In this document: one piece after another, positions 8,608 through 18,270 of the stretch
How the letters are laid out: every line of letters begins with the position of its first letter
Position numbering within the stretch: position 1 is the stretch's first letter
DNA from: Pseudoselenomonas ruminantium
Lineage (GTDB): Bacteria; Bacillota; Negativicutes; Selenomonadales; Selenomonadaceae
Direction: 5' to 3'
NCBI GenBank assembly: GCA_902780915.1
Contig: CACZHK010000003.1
Coordinates: 24,841 to 88,840, forward strand
DNA length: 64,000 nucleotides
Translations under genes and position numbers: made by a program
Notes under the pieces: generated by a model
Told to the model about the DNA's origin: nothing
The model's input: only the letters and a program-made list of their open reading frames with translations
The model's database searches: none

Positions 8608-9843
8608 TCATAACGCACAGCCTATTAGTCCCTTATCGCGCCGCAGGCGCTCGACAGCCTCTATGACTTGAGCGGGAGTGATTTCTCTCGAGCATTCCAG
8701 CTCACGCTGCGTTCCTTGGTGACGGGCGCAGGGACGAGCCGGATCATTCCAGCTCACACGCAGATCATTGTGGCAGCCATGACAGACAAAATCGTTGCTG
8801 ACACGGTAAGGCGTATAGAACTCAGTCTGTGGCAAAGTGATACCGCTTATCATCACCACCGGGCAGCCAGCGGCCTGGGCCAGCCACGCAAGGCCGCTGG
8901 ACAGGCCTATGAAAAAATCCGCCCGGGCCAACATCTCGAAACGCTCCCTCAGAGGCCTGTTTCCCGTAAAATCCTCAGCACCAGAAGGTCTCCTGATCTC
9001 CTGACCGTCACTCTGCACGAATTCTTCTTTATCCAGGCACAGTACCCGATACCCCAAGCCACGCAAGTAAGCGACCACTTCATCCCAGCCACCGGGATAC
9101 AGCCAGCATTTGCGCCCACCCGAAGCCTGCACGGCGATGCAGACATAGCGTCCTCGCACCAACGTCCCGTGTTGTCTCGGCAAGTGCCAACGCTCGAGCT
9201 GCGGCAGGTGCCTCAGCCCCATCAGACCGCATACGTAAACATCCCACGGAACAGCCCTCAAATCATATGGAGAAGAATATGGCTCTCCTTGGTACATGCC
9301 TAAATGATAAGTCGCATAGCAGTCCTCCGGTATGTCTTCAACGATATCCAGTTCTGGAAAGCACTCCCCCACCAGTTCTGCCAAGGCAGCGCCTGTCCGT
9401 ACTGCCAAGCGGCCCCCATGTTCCCGGGCAAAGGCTTGCGCACAGGAAACCATCAATACCGCCTCGCCCAAAGGCGGGAGCATGCCTGGCGCATGACCAT
9501 CAATGTACAGGCAAATTTTCTGCTCATTGCAATCCAGCCCGTGCTGGAATATCAGTTCCCCATCCCTCCACACGGATATTTGCCAGGGAACATAATACTG
9601 CTCAAAGGACTGCAATCTGTCCCCGGAAAGTTCGCCCTCGAAAAAGACTTGCCCAGAAATACCATCCTCGACACGGATACGCCAGCTGCCCTCCGGCACA
9701 TCCAAACGCAAGCCAGCATTGAAATCCAGGCGCAGCCCCTCTATGCCCGTCTCTCCCTTGACAGGCCCCGCCTGGGCTTCATTGGCCAGCACCAGTGCCA
9801 TGTCCTTGCGCACAGGCAGTTCCTTGCCGCATGAAAAATACAT
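8608..9843 (-). CDS. autotransporter-type heptosyltransferase-like protein (TibC/Aah family)
   Basis: 411 residues. The N-terminal half is beta-rich; the C-terminal half is GT-B/GT9-like (FIGLSSGLAWLAQAAGCPVVMISG, followed by TEFYTPYRV). Cys354, Cys357, Cys372 and Cys384 form a CxxC-x14-C-x11-C finger, closely placed to the iron-binding finger of the E. coli autotransporter heptosyltransferases. That family O-glycosylates adhesins with ADP-heptose in the cytoplasm. Being inside a flagellin-linked island, the acceptor may be flagellin or another surface protein; this is inference. The gene is followed 37 bases later by a GT2 gene. Confidence 0.78.
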   Translation of the reverse strand: MYFSCGKELPVRKDMALVLANEAQAGPVKGETGIEGLRLDFNAGLRLDVPEGSWRIRVEDGISGQVFFEGELSGDRLQSFEQYYVPWQISVWRDGELIFQHGLDCNEQKICLYIDGHAPGMLPPLGEAVLMVSCAQAFAREHGGRLAVRTGAALAELVGECFPELDIVEDIPEDCYATYHLGMYQGEPYSSPYDLRAVPWDVYVCGLMGLRHLPQLERWHLPRQHGTLVRGRYVCIAVQASGGRKCWLYPGGWDEVVAYLRGLGYRVLCLDKEEFVQSDGQEIRRPSGAEDFTGNRPLRERFEMLARADFFIGLSSGLAWLAQAAGCPVVMISGITLPQTEFYTPYRVSNDFVCHGCHNDLRVSWNDPARPCARHQGTQRELECSREITPAQVIEAVERLRRDKGLIGCAL

Positions 9844-9868
9844 TCCCCTTCCCCCTCAAGCCAGACAT

Positions 9869-11941
9869 TCATTCCATGTGCTCATCCAACCCATGGCAAA
9901 AAGATTTCATGTGCCTGACAGCACGGCACATGAAAAATTCCTGCAGGGCAGGGTCTTCAACCTCTTCATGCTTCGCATCCCGTGTGTAAATGTGAGTTTC
10001 AAATGCACTCAAATCCACGGTACCATCCTCTCGCGTCGGCTCTGCCGTTTCCAGCCTGAACTCATGTGTCTGTGTCCTGAGGCATAATTTATATGTCTGG
10101 CCAGGGAAAAGAGAATTGCTGATGACGTATTCCCTGGCTTTGCCGCCCAGTGCCGCAGGCAACTGCCCGTCCCAATACGGCTCCGACTCGAAGCCGACCA
10201 GCCTGGCCAGGCTAGGCATAATATCCAATGCACTGGTCAATTCCTCCACATCGCCCAACTGCGGTACACCAGCGCCGCGCAGCATAAAAGCCGAGCCAGC
10301 CTGCTCCTCGCTCAGCAAATAGCGAGGTTCTGAGTATATGGAGGCTCCATGATCGGAGTACAAGCAGACAATATATTCCTCGGGCCGGTAATGCTCCTCC
10401 AGGTAACTGAACAGGGTACCCAGATGCCGATCCATCATCTCTATAGACGTTCCGTTGCTGGCCAGGCTCATGGGATTGCTCGGCAAGAACACAGAGGAAT
10501 CCTCCAAGCTCTCCAGGCTCTCATGCCAGGGCACCTGTGCTTGTGCCTGCACCGACGACGGGACACTCGAGTTATACGGATGCGAGTCCATCATATGCAT
10601 AAACACAAAGGCATCCGTTTCGCCAAAGGCTTCTAAAAAACGCATAGTCCTGTCCACACCCTCATATGCGCAGGGATAGATACCCTGGATGATCTTGCGG
10701 TCAAAGCCGCGCATCACCCCGTTGTATATACCACTCGAGTCCCCCATAGTCGTGACGCAGTAATAGCCCAGCGCTTTCATCTTCTCCGACAAGGTTGCAA
10801 TCCCAGGCTCCAGCCTCTCCCAACGCTTATCATGGAAAATCTTATTATGATGCATATGCATGCTTGTCTGAATAGAGGCCAGCGAAGGGTAAGTATACTC
10901 AGCCACACTATAATGATTGCCAAAGGTCAGTCCGGAGGCAAAGAACCTGCGAATATTTGGCAACCTGCGGAAATTCTCCTTCTGCATCTGCTTCCAGCTC
11001 AGTCCATCTGTCAGTATATTCAGCACCAGCCGCAGTCTTCCCTTCCCGTGCTGCATGAGAATCGGCTCCCCAATGGCCAGGGGCTTGGCGGAGCGTATGG
11101 TCAGTGGTTCGCTGAACCTGTAGAAATTAAACTCAAAGCGCGGCTGCGTCACTTCGCCACCATGCTGCCCATCGCTAAAATGCGCCTCTTGACAGCTCTC
11201 CATCCCCGCCACTGGAACCACCGCTGCTTCCCCGGGTGGCGGGGAAAACCTAACCTCTGTCGCCAGTTGCACTTTCATAATATCAAAAACAAAATCCGTA
11301 TATCCCATCGTGTTCACAGCCGTCAACTCACAGAGATCAGCTTGTGTGCTCCTAGCCTCGCGCCAACCGTGAGGATTATAAATACCGCACCACTCGTGAT
11401 AACCCGGCCTCCGCTGTCCGAAAAAATCACTATCCAGGAATTGCCCCACCAAGTGTCCGCCATATTGATCATTATCGGAGAAAATTGAGCGGTATTTGAC
11501 CTGGAAAGGTGCCGATACAGATTTCAGCTCCTGCAAAAGCTTGAGCCTGTCCTGCTGCTCAGGTAGCTCCAGTGGCTCCTCGTCGGACCTGACAGCCAGT
11601 GCCAAAGCATGGAAGAAATACGACTCCCGTTCCTCGCCCAGCTCTGCCAGGAGTTTTGCCAAAAATTGCCAGATCAGGGGCTGCTGTCTGCGCCTTGCAT
11701 AGGCTTCCCGCGCCTGTGCAAGAGCCAGCTTCATTTCGCCTCGCTCGCGCAGGCAGCGCGCCAGCCAATAATGCCCTTCCGCCGTATCCGGATTCAGTCC
11801 CTCATACAGCTCCAAGGTCTCTATAAAGGCCATACCATAATCTCCCGCCCTGTCCATGAGCTGAAGCTGTCGGAATACCTCCGCGACCCTGTCCAGCCAT
11901 TGTCGGGAGTCAGCTGCTTCACTGCCTTCATGCATCCTCAT
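9869..11941 (-). CDS. TPR plus alkaline-phosphatase/sulfatase-fold protein (paralogue 2)
   Basis: 690 residues. Residues about 15-130 contain TPR-like helices (AEGHYWLARCLRERGEMKLAL). The phosphatase-fold domain starts near 300: LNILTDGLSW, then AEYTYPSLASI with the probable nucleophile Thr, MMDSHPY, LYSDHGASIY and RGAGVPQLGDVEELTSALDIMPS. The order and spacing match the protein at 1063-3171, so the two are paralogues. The start overlaps the stop of the preceding gene by four bases (ATGA), which points to translational coupling. Activity (phospho-group transfer or hydrolysis) cannot be told from the sequence. Confidence 0.8.
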   Translation of the reverse strand: MRMHEGSEAADSRQWLDRVAEVFRQLQLMDRAGDYGMAFIETLELYEGLNPDTAEGHYWLARCLRERGEMKLALAQAREAYARRRQQPLIWQFLAKLLAELGEERESYFFHALALAVRSDEEPLELPEQQDRLKLLQELKSVSAPFQVKYRSIFSDNDQYGGHLVGQFLDSDFFGQRRPGYHEWCGIYNPHGWREARSTQADLCELTAVNTMGYTDFVFDIMKVQLATEVRFSPPPGEAAVVPVAGMESCQEAHFSDGQHGGEVTQPRFEFNFYRFSEPLTIRSAKPLAIGEPILMQHGKGRLRLVLNILTDGLSWKQMQKENFRRLPNIRRFFASGLTFGNHYSVAEYTYPSLASIQTSMHMHHNKIFHDKRWERLEPGIATLSEKMKALGYYCVTTMGDSSGIYNGVMRGFDRKIIQGIYPCAYEGVDRTMRFLEAFGETDAFVFMHMMDSHPYNSSVPSSVQAQAQVPWHESLESLEDSSVFLPSNPMSLASNGTSIEMMDRHLGTLFSYLEEHYRPEEYIVCLYSDHGASIYSEPRYLLSEEQAGSAFMLRGAGVPQLGDVEELTSALDIMPSLARLVGFESEPYWDGQLPAALGGKAREYVISNSLFPGQTYKLCLRTQTHEFRLETAEPTREDGTVDLSAFETHIYTRDAKHEEVEDPALQEFFMCRAVRHMKSFCHGLDEHME

Positions 11942-13743
11942 GCCTTACCGCCCACCTTCCAATCACTTTGCTCAAATTTCCGCATCATTTCCCCATACTG
12001 CTCCCACAGGCCGTTGCCTGTGCCGGGCACCCCCTGCATGCGCCTGCCCAGCAGTTCCCAGTTGCGCCTTACGCCCTGCCATGCCTGCTCCCGCTTTTCT
12101 TCCTCCAGCAAAGCACCATCCAGCTCCAGCAGGTTGACCCATTCCAGCTGGTGCCAGAGCCACTCCTCCGGATCCACATTCTGCCAGTCACGCTTCACAT
12201 ACTGCCTCCTAACACTCCCCAGCAGCCTGCCATCATCTCCTCCATCACGGCCACTCATCAGCAAGAGGCGCCACATGGTAAAATACAGGGGCTGCCCCTC
12301 CAGGAATCCCTCCCTCAGCCAGCCGCATTCCTCCATCAATTGCCGGGAAACCATGGCACCCGACAGCCCCGCCGAGGGCTTTTTGCCCAGCCTGAGAAAA
12401 TCCTGCCATGCCTCCCTGCGCGCAAACATGGAAAAAGGCTTTTCCTCGATGATGTCATAATAAACAGACCAGGGGGGGAAGACCTCCTGCCCGTTTGACA
12501 TGGCAAGGATGCAGTTAAAATCCTGGGACTCCAGGCAGCTGATGAGCCGTATGGCCTGCTCCGGGCTGCATACAGTCCCCGGCATCACCCATTGTACGTA
12601 ATCTCCCTGAGCCTTGGCTGACATCTGCGCCCAAATCTCGCTCCCCCTGAAGACATGAATCTCCTCATTCCCCAGAGACGCCAGCCTTTGCTCCACTGTC
12701 TGCCCGTCTCCACGGATAACCGGCACCAGAATTTCCCTGCAGGGATAAGTCTGCCCCAAAGCCTGCTCCAAGGCTTGTTCCCACGCCTCCATGCTTCCCA
12801 GATACGGTACCACGAAGCTTGCCTTCTTGCGCCTCTGCAGCACCTTGTACTCGGCATAGGACTGAGCCACTTGCTCACCAGCCGCCATGAGATTGGCCAG
12901 CACATCCGGCCTTACATCCTTGCTGTAGCGCAGTATCTGACCCTTGACATAGGGACTGAGATCAAACTCCTCGCCATCCTTCAGTATATCATCCGGCTCC
13001 ACCCTTTCATGGGCGCGAATCTTGTCAAAGCACACCTTCAAGAAGCCCGCCGTTGACGTATGCACGGTGTACTTGGCCACATTGTTGAGCCAGCTGGTGG
13101 CGATCTTGCTGGCATACTGCTCATCACTGCGCCAGTGGAAATGTGCGGCCTGGAGGTGCGGCACCGGCTCCATAGGCACCGGCTTCATTTCGCCCCCCGG
13201 CTCTCCCCAGTACGCGAAATGGCAGCCCTGTACCAACCGAAAATGTTGCTCACGAGCCGCCTTGGCCCCCACTATGCATTTCTGGCCCGGTGCCAGATCG
13301 CGCCCCCGCTTGCAGGGCCTGGTCAGCAGGAATTCCTCTTCGCCTTCGTGCTGATGCTTTGGCTCATATAGCCGCCACTCCAGCAGATGCACCTTGGTTG
13401 TGTCCAGCTGCCCAAGGATGGAGCGGCAGGATTCCTCCGTCTCCGTATTGACCAGGAACTCATCTGCATCTGCAGGCAGCACTATATCTGCGCCGTGCTC
13501 CTCTATAGCCTCCCACATCAGCTTTGTCATGACCAGTCCATGAGCCAGCTCCACCTCATGGAGCTCATGGATAGTCAGGGGCAGCCCCTCCTGCGCCAGG
13601 CTGGCCAATATCTCTCCCGTGCGGTCATTGCTCATATGATTGGCAACAATTATTTCATCAGCAAAGGTCAGGCTGTGCCGCACGAAACTCTCGATAATAT
13701 CTGCCTCATTCTTCACCATCGTGACTAAGACAATCTTGTTCAT
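11938..13743 (-). CDS. GT2-type glycosyltransferase
   Basis: 601 residues. N-terminal KIVLVTMVKNEADIIESF, then ANHMSNDRTGEI and PADADEFLV: the GT-A fold with its DxD motif. The middle holds a conserved HFHWRSDEQ segment. A second, divergent GT2-like domain begins near residue 320 (ASFVVPYLGSMEAWEQAL). It shares this two-part layout with 13767-15509 and 6777-8570. Its stop overlaps the next gene's start by four bases. Acceptor and sugar are unknown. Confidence 0.83.
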   Translation of the reverse strand: MNKIVLVTMVKNEADIIESFVRHSLTFADEIIVANHMSNDRTGEILASLAQEGLPLTIHELHEVELAHGLVMTKLMWEAIEEHGADIVLPADADEFLVNTETEESCRSILGQLDTTKVHLLEWRLYEPKHQHEGEEEFLLTRPCKRGRDLAPGQKCIVGAKAAREQHFRLVQGCHFAYWGEPGGEMKPVPMEPVPHLQAAHFHWRSDEQYASKIATSWLNNVAKYTVHTSTAGFLKVCFDKIRAHERVEPDDILKDGEEFDLSPYVKGQILRYSKDVRPDVLANLMAAGEQVAQSYAEYKVLQRRKKASFVVPYLGSMEAWEQALEQALGQTYPCREILVPVIRGDGQTVEQRLASLGNEEIHVFRGSEIWAQMSAKAQGDYVQWVMPGTVCSPEQAIRLISCLESQDFNCILAMSNGQEVFPPWSVYYDIIEEKPFSMFARREAWQDFLRLGKKPSAGLSGAMVSRQLMEECGWLREGFLEGQPLYFTMWRLLLMSGRDGGDDGRLLGSVRRQYVKRDWQNVDPEEWLWHQLEWVNLLELDGALLEEEKREQAWQGVRRNWELLGRRMQGVPGTGNGLWEQYGEMMRKFEQSDWKVGGKA

Positions 13744-13766
13744 TCACCATTCCCCCCTCCAGCATC

Positions 13767-15509
13767 TCACACATCCGCATAAGCCGCCCACAGGCTCGGC
13801 TCCGCCTCTGCCTTGAGCACGGGCAGCAGACCTGCCCTGCGTTGCCGGAACCGCATAACATCCTGCTCATACTCTGTTTCCGAAATAATATGCCCGGCCA
13901 GAGCCGCATCCAACAGATAATAAATCCCCAACTCATGCAAGATGCGCTCATCCGCTGTCCATTGCCTGGGCACCTCCCTGACAAAATCACGCTGCACCAA
14001 CGCTGTCTGATGGTTGGCAGACAGGCACAGCTGCCATAGCGCCGCCGGCAGCAGTGCCCCCTCCAGGAATGCTCCCTGCAGGAAATCACATTCCTCCAGC
14101 AGGCTGCGGCAAAAGAGCATGCCTGTCAAATTGCTGCGGCAGAACTCCCCTTCACTCAGCATGGCCCGCAGCAGCTCCCTGCCGAAAAAATAATGTGCCA
14201 GACGGCCGCTGTCCAGCCCCAGGCAACCCGGTGCCCAGCCGCTTTCCTGCCTGAGATTTGTGCTGATGGCCAGCCGTGCCTGTCTGTTCGCCTGCAGCAG
14301 CGCCGTCATATCGCGCAGCTTATCCTCTGCCAGCACATCACCCGGCAGCACCCACTGCACATATTCCCCTTTGACCACCGGCCCAAGTGTGGCTGCTCCA
14401 ACGCTCGTCACGCTCCCCCAGGGTATGCCGGACTCCTCCAGTTCCTCCGCCAGACCGCCCAGCCCTCGCCCCTGCAGATCCAGCACTATCAGCTGTCCCG
14501 GCCTGTAGGACTGATGCTTGATGCCCTCCAGCGAAGACAGAAATTCCTCTCGCCTTCCGTCCCAGAGCAGAAGCACGCTTACCAAAGGGCGACCAGCCAG
14601 CGCATGCATAAGCCCGCAGTCAGCCGCTATCTGCTCCGCCTGGCGCAGGGCATTCGCATAGGGCTGAATTTCCCGTTCGGTATAGCGCAGACTGCATTCG
14701 TCAGCATAGGCAGCCAGCCGTACCTCCCGCATATCAGAGGCATCCTCCTCTGGCAGTGGTCTGCCCTCTGTGATAGCCCTGAACGCTTCTCGGTAGGAGA
14801 TGGTGTAGGAGGTATAATCCGTGAAGCTGCTGAGGTTGGACAGCCACATGCACAGCGTCTTGGAAATCTGCTGCGCTTGGCTTCGCTTGGGAAAATGCGC
14901 CAGATGCACACCTTGGGCGACAGGCACGGTCGGAACGCCAAAGACCGTCCCCATCTGCTCCGGGGTCTTGGCCACATGGTTGCCCTGACTCAGGGACAGC
15001 TGCCGTGCCTGCACGGCTCCGGCTCCCAGCAGCACCTTGCCTAGCGGCTCCGCCTCAGACCTGCGCAGCATGGGCCTTGACAGCAGGAACCTGTCCTGCC
15101 CGGACTCAGGCTGGCTCAAACTATAGCACACCCAGGGTAGCTGGTAGACCCGCTCCCTGTCCAGTCCCTGCAGATATTCCCTCAGCCAGGTGCCGCCCTG
15201 CTCTGCCACCGGGAATTCATCCGCATCCAAGGCCAAGATGATATCTGCCTGTTCTTCCCGTATTGCCTTCCATAAGAGACCTGTCATGACCTCTGCCTGA
15301 TGATGGCCGGGTTGGTGGTATCTTTCCCAGTGCAGGGCAAGGCCCTCCTTCTGCAGGCTGGTCATGATTTCCGGCGTGGCATCTGTACTCATATGATCTA
15401 CAACCAGCAGCACATCTACCAGGCATAAAATGTGTCTGGCAAAACTTTCGATGATATCGGCCTCATTCTTAACCATGGTGATGGCAGCCACACGATTTGC
15501 CTTGTACAT
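13767..15509 (-). CDS. GT2-type glycosyltransferase
   Basis: 580 residues. VAAITMVKNEADIIESF opens the GT-A domain; VDHMSTDATPEI and LALDADEFPV give the nucleotide and DxD motifs. HLAHFPKRSQAQ corresponds to the conserved His-rich segment seen in its two paralogues. A second domain starts near residue 310 (SVLLLWDGRREEF) and has QWVLPGD, where an active enzyme would have a metal-binding motif, so this second domain may be structural. It is 24 bases from the next gene in the run, probably one operon. Confidence 0.82.
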   Translation of the reverse strand: MYKANRVAAITMVKNEADIIESFARHILCLVDVLLVVDHMSTDATPEIMTSLQKEGLALHWERYHQPGHHQAEVMTGLLWKAIREEQADIILALDADEFPVAEQGGTWLREYLQGLDRERVYQLPWVCYSLSQPESGQDRFLLSRPMLRRSEAEPLGKVLLGAGAVQARQLSLSQGNHVAKTPEQMGTVFGVPTVPVAQGVHLAHFPKRSQAQQISKTLCMWLSNLSSFTDYTSYTISYREAFRAITEGRPLPEEDASDMREVRLAAYADECSLRYTEREIQPYANALRQAEQIAADCGLMHALAGRPLVSVLLLWDGRREEFLSSLEGIKHQSYRPGQLIVLDLQGRGLGGLAEELEESGIPWGSVTSVGAATLGPVVKGEYVQWVLPGDVLAEDKLRDMTALLQANRQARLAISTNLRQESGWAPGCLGLDSGRLAHYFFGRELLRAMLSEGEFCRSNLTGMLFCRSLLEECDFLQGAFLEGALLPAALWQLCLSANHQTALVQRDFVREVPRQWTADERILHELGIYYLLDAALAGHIISETEYEQDVMRFRQRRAGLLPVLKAEAEPSLWAAYADV

Positions 15510-15533
15510 GCCCTATTCCCGCCCCCTGACCAG

Positions 15534-16703
15534 CTATTGTTTGTCCCAGTCCTTTCTCAAGGTACTGCTCTCATTGGCGTGCTCCAGATAATACCGCTCA
15601 TCCTCTGGTAGCCGCTCATAGTCATAATACCAGGGCAAATGCCTGCACATGAGTCGGCCACCTGTGCGCACAGCCTCTTCTATGCAGTAATGCCTTGCAT
15701 CCCGGTAGAGCGCCAGTGTCGTATCCACTGGCGCAAAATAAACCTCCTTCTCTACAGGTGCCTGATAAAACCTCTTTTCCCAATCCCGCTTGGCTGCGGC
15801 ATCAAAATAGGTTATATCCTCATAGTACAGGCCCAGCCCAGCCTTTTCCAACCAGGGGTATTTTCTAAGCAGCCCCAGCAACTCCGCCACAAAATCCCCG
15901 GGGCATTCCTCCAGAGGCAGCACATCGGGATCAGTATAGATGTATGGTGTCCTGATATCCAGCTTTTCCAAAATGCCGCTTCGCCACAGCGCAGTATGCC
16001 CCAGATTCTGCCGGAGCTTCAGAACCCATATCCCCTTCTCTTCCAGCTTGCTATAATAGTCCAGCAAGGGCTGATATGTTGACGCATTATCCAGTATATA
16101 AATTTTTTCATAACCGGCCTGCCGGAGCCAGTCCACCAGTTGCCTGAGGCAGCCCAGCCTGTCCCTGGCATTGATGAAGATGGGAATCTGCCAGGGGTCA
16201 GTTTCCGGTATCTCCCTCCAGCGCCGCTCCTGCAGTTCCCGCCTGTCCAGCAGCTTCCTGCCCTTCTCATCCAGTGGCAGCTGCCGCCCAAGCTCCTGAT
16301 CTCCTAGCTGCTCAGCCAGCAGGGCAACATTGATGAATACCTCCTGATAATATTTCTTGACCCGCAGTGCCTCCTGGTAATATGACAGTGCCTGAGGCAG
16401 ATCCCCCCTATGAGCGCATATATTGCCCAAATGAAAAAACACCGTCTCATTCTCTCCGGCGATGGTCGGAAATTTTTCCCTGTACTTCCGAAAGCACTCC
16501 TCGGCCTCGCCATCGTTTTCGGACGCTAGCTGCAACTCACCCATCAACTGATATAGAAAGAGTTCCCGGGTGCTGGATACATCCACGCTGTCGCCGGCGA
16601 ATCCATCAAAGGCTTGCCATGCCAGTGCTATGTCACCATGCCATAAAGCCTTCATGCTGTCCCATAGCAAAATATCACTGTCCCCGTAATTGCTTTTCGC
16701 CAC
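15534..16703 (-). CDS. glycosyltransferase with N-terminal TPR region
   Basis: About 389 residues from a GTG at 16703 preceded by GGGAGG; an upstream start at 16784 would overlap the previous gene by 110 bases and lacks a clear ribosome binding site. The first 170 residues are TPR-like (VFFHLGNICAHRGDLPQALSYY). The second part has NARDRLGCLRQLVDWL, ILDNAST, LGHTALWRSG and YTDPDVLP, a GT-A arrangement with a DxD-like DPD motif. It overlaps the end of the OGT-like gene by 29 bases. Likely part of glycan assembly; donor unknown. Confidence 0.78.
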   Translation of the reverse strand: MAKSNYGDSDILLWDSMKALWHGDIALAWQAFDGFAGDSVDVSSTRELFLYQLMGELQLASENDGEAEECFRKYREKFPTIAGENETVFFHLGNICAHRGDLPQALSYYQEALRVKKYYQEVFINVALLAEQLGDQELGRQLPLDEKGRKLLDRRELQERRWREIPETDPWQIPIFINARDRLGCLRQLVDWLRQAGYEKIYILDNASTYQPLLDYYSKLEEKGIWVLKLRQNLGHTALWRSGILEKLDIRTPYIYTDPDVLPLEECPGDFVAELLGLLRKYPWLEKAGLGLYYEDITYFDAAAKRDWEKRFYQAPVEKEVYFAPVDTTLALYRDARHYCIEEAVRTGGRLMCRHLPWYYDYERLPEDERYYLEHANESSTLRKDWDKQ

Positions 16704-18270
16704 TAGCCTCCCGCCCCCTTTCCGAAGAGCCACTCTCTCCTGCCAGCCATGTCTGCCAGATACGCTCATAGGCCGCCTGGACATCCCGCATATAGCCTGC
16801 CGCGTCCATCACCGGAGATTGCCGGAACATCCCAGGTATCTTTTCGTGCAGCGCGGCCAATAGCACCGGGTCGCTTCCCAGCGCCACCGCTTTCTCCACA
16901 TACTCCTCCTCCGTAGCCGCCGCCAGCTCTCCCAGCCCGGCATTAGTCAGCAGGCTGTAGCCGAAGCGCGTCCCATGCCTGCGTCCGTACAGGGAAACTA
17001 CCGGCACCCCAGCGTAAAGGGCATCACAGGTTGTGCCGCCGCCCACATAGGGATAAGTGTCCAGCAACAGATCCACATCTTGATAGCGGTTCATGTAATT
17101 CCAATCCGGCCTTTCAATAATAACTCGCCCATTATCTGCCAATCCCTGTGCTCGGAACATTTCCCTGACCTTGCGTCGTATATAGCGGTTATCATCTGAG
17201 GAGCGCAGCAACAGCCTGGCCTGGGGCAGACGATGCAATATCTCTGCCCAAAGGCTGATATGCTGCTCATTCAGCTTGCGGAAGTTGCCGAAGGAGGCCA
17301 GCAGGATTTCCTCCCCTGGGCGCTTGGGGCGGTACTGATTGGTGATATGCTGCGCCCGCTCCGAGGGCGTATAGCAGAAATGGCTGTGGAGCAGGCGCAG
17401 GATTTCCTCCCTGAAATCATCCTCATTCAGCCCAGGCGGATTACAGTACGGATCACCCAGGAAATAATCCATGGCTCCCATGCCGCTTGTGCCCATGAAG
17501 CCGATGCCTGTCATCTGCACCGGAGCAGGCTTGTAGGAGGCCGCTATCAGCCCCATGCTGTTCTCCGTATGCCCTGACAGATCGAAGAGTATATCTACCT
17601 CATCCTCATAAATTTCAGCCGCCACTATATCCGGCGGCGTGTGCTGTCCATAAGGCCCCACATAGAATTTTTTTACCAGCGGCCTTATGAATTCCGTCAC
17701 CCGGTCTTCCTTATCAGCATAGCTGTAGCAATACACTTCAAAGCGCCTGCGGTCATAGGCACACAGCAGCTGGATGGCGAACAGGCTGAGCACGTTCTCC
17801 GTAAAACGGCTGGCAATATAGCCCACCCGGATTTTTTCATGACCGCGGTGGGCTTTCCTGTCATGCTCATAGACCTGCGTCTCCCGGTTCAGCTCATCGA
17901 AGGCGAAGGTGGCCCGCTTCAATTCCTCATCTGACATACGGGTTTCGTACATATAGAAAATCAAGCTCCCATAGGTTTTCTGTTGCGTAAAAAGCATCTG
18001 CCCCTCTGTGCTGTGCACTGCTTCCATGCCATAAGCTATACACTTGGCGGCCTCCCCCAGGTCGCGATAGCACCAAGACTTATATAGCAAGGCCTGCCAC
18101 TTGTCCGGCTCCTCCACCGGAGCCTGTTCCAGCAAATAAGTCAGCTTGTCCAAAGCCAGCTGTGGCTCATGCTTCTCCAATAAATCCAGGGCAGGTTCTA
18201 CCCTCTGCTTGAAGGCCTGCATTCGCCTGACATGCTCTGCCCAAACCCTGTCCAATCTCATATCTGCCAT
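16675..18270 (-). CDS. O-GlcNAc transferase-like (SPINDLY/GT41) protein
   Basis: 531 residues. A short TPR-like N-terminus (to about 110) precedes a GT41-like catalytic region: RVGYIASRF, VDILFDLSGHT, APVQMTGIGFMGTSGMGAMDYF (close to the OGT segment around its APVQ motif), LASFGNFRKL, and DTYPYVGGGTTCDALYAGVP, the UDP-sugar binding region. GT41 enzymes attach GlcNAc or other hexoses to Ser/Thr of proteins, and bacterial members modify flagellin or adhesins. A paralogue lies at 20836-22362. ATG 18270 has GGAGG 7 bases before it, overlapping the end of the preceding gene. Confidence 0.87.
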   Translation of the reverse strand: MADMRLDRVWAEHVRRMQAFKQRVEPALDLLEKHEPQLALDKLTYLLEQAPVEEPDKWQALLYKSWCYRDLGEAAKCIAYGMEAVHSTEGQMLFTQQKTYGSLIFYMYETRMSDEELKRATFAFDELNRETQVYEHDRKAHRGHEKIRVGYIASRFTENVLSLFAIQLLCAYDRRRFEVYCYSYADKEDRVTEFIRPLVKKFYVGPYGQHTPPDIVAAEIYEDEVDILFDLSGHTENSMGLIAASYKPAPVQMTGIGFMGTSGMGAMDYFLGDPYCNPPGLNEDDFREEILRLLHSHFCYTPSERAQHITNQYRPKRPGEEILLASFGNFRKLNEQHISLWAEILHRLPQARLLLRSSDDNRYIRRKVREMFRAQGLADNGRVIIERPDWNYMNRYQDVDLLLDTYPYVGGGTTCDALYAGVPVVSLYGRRHGTRFGYSLLTNAGLGELAAATEEEYVEKAVALGSDPVLLAALHEKIPGMFRQSPVMDAAGYMRDVQAAYERIWQTWLAGESGSSERGREASGEKQLRGQ

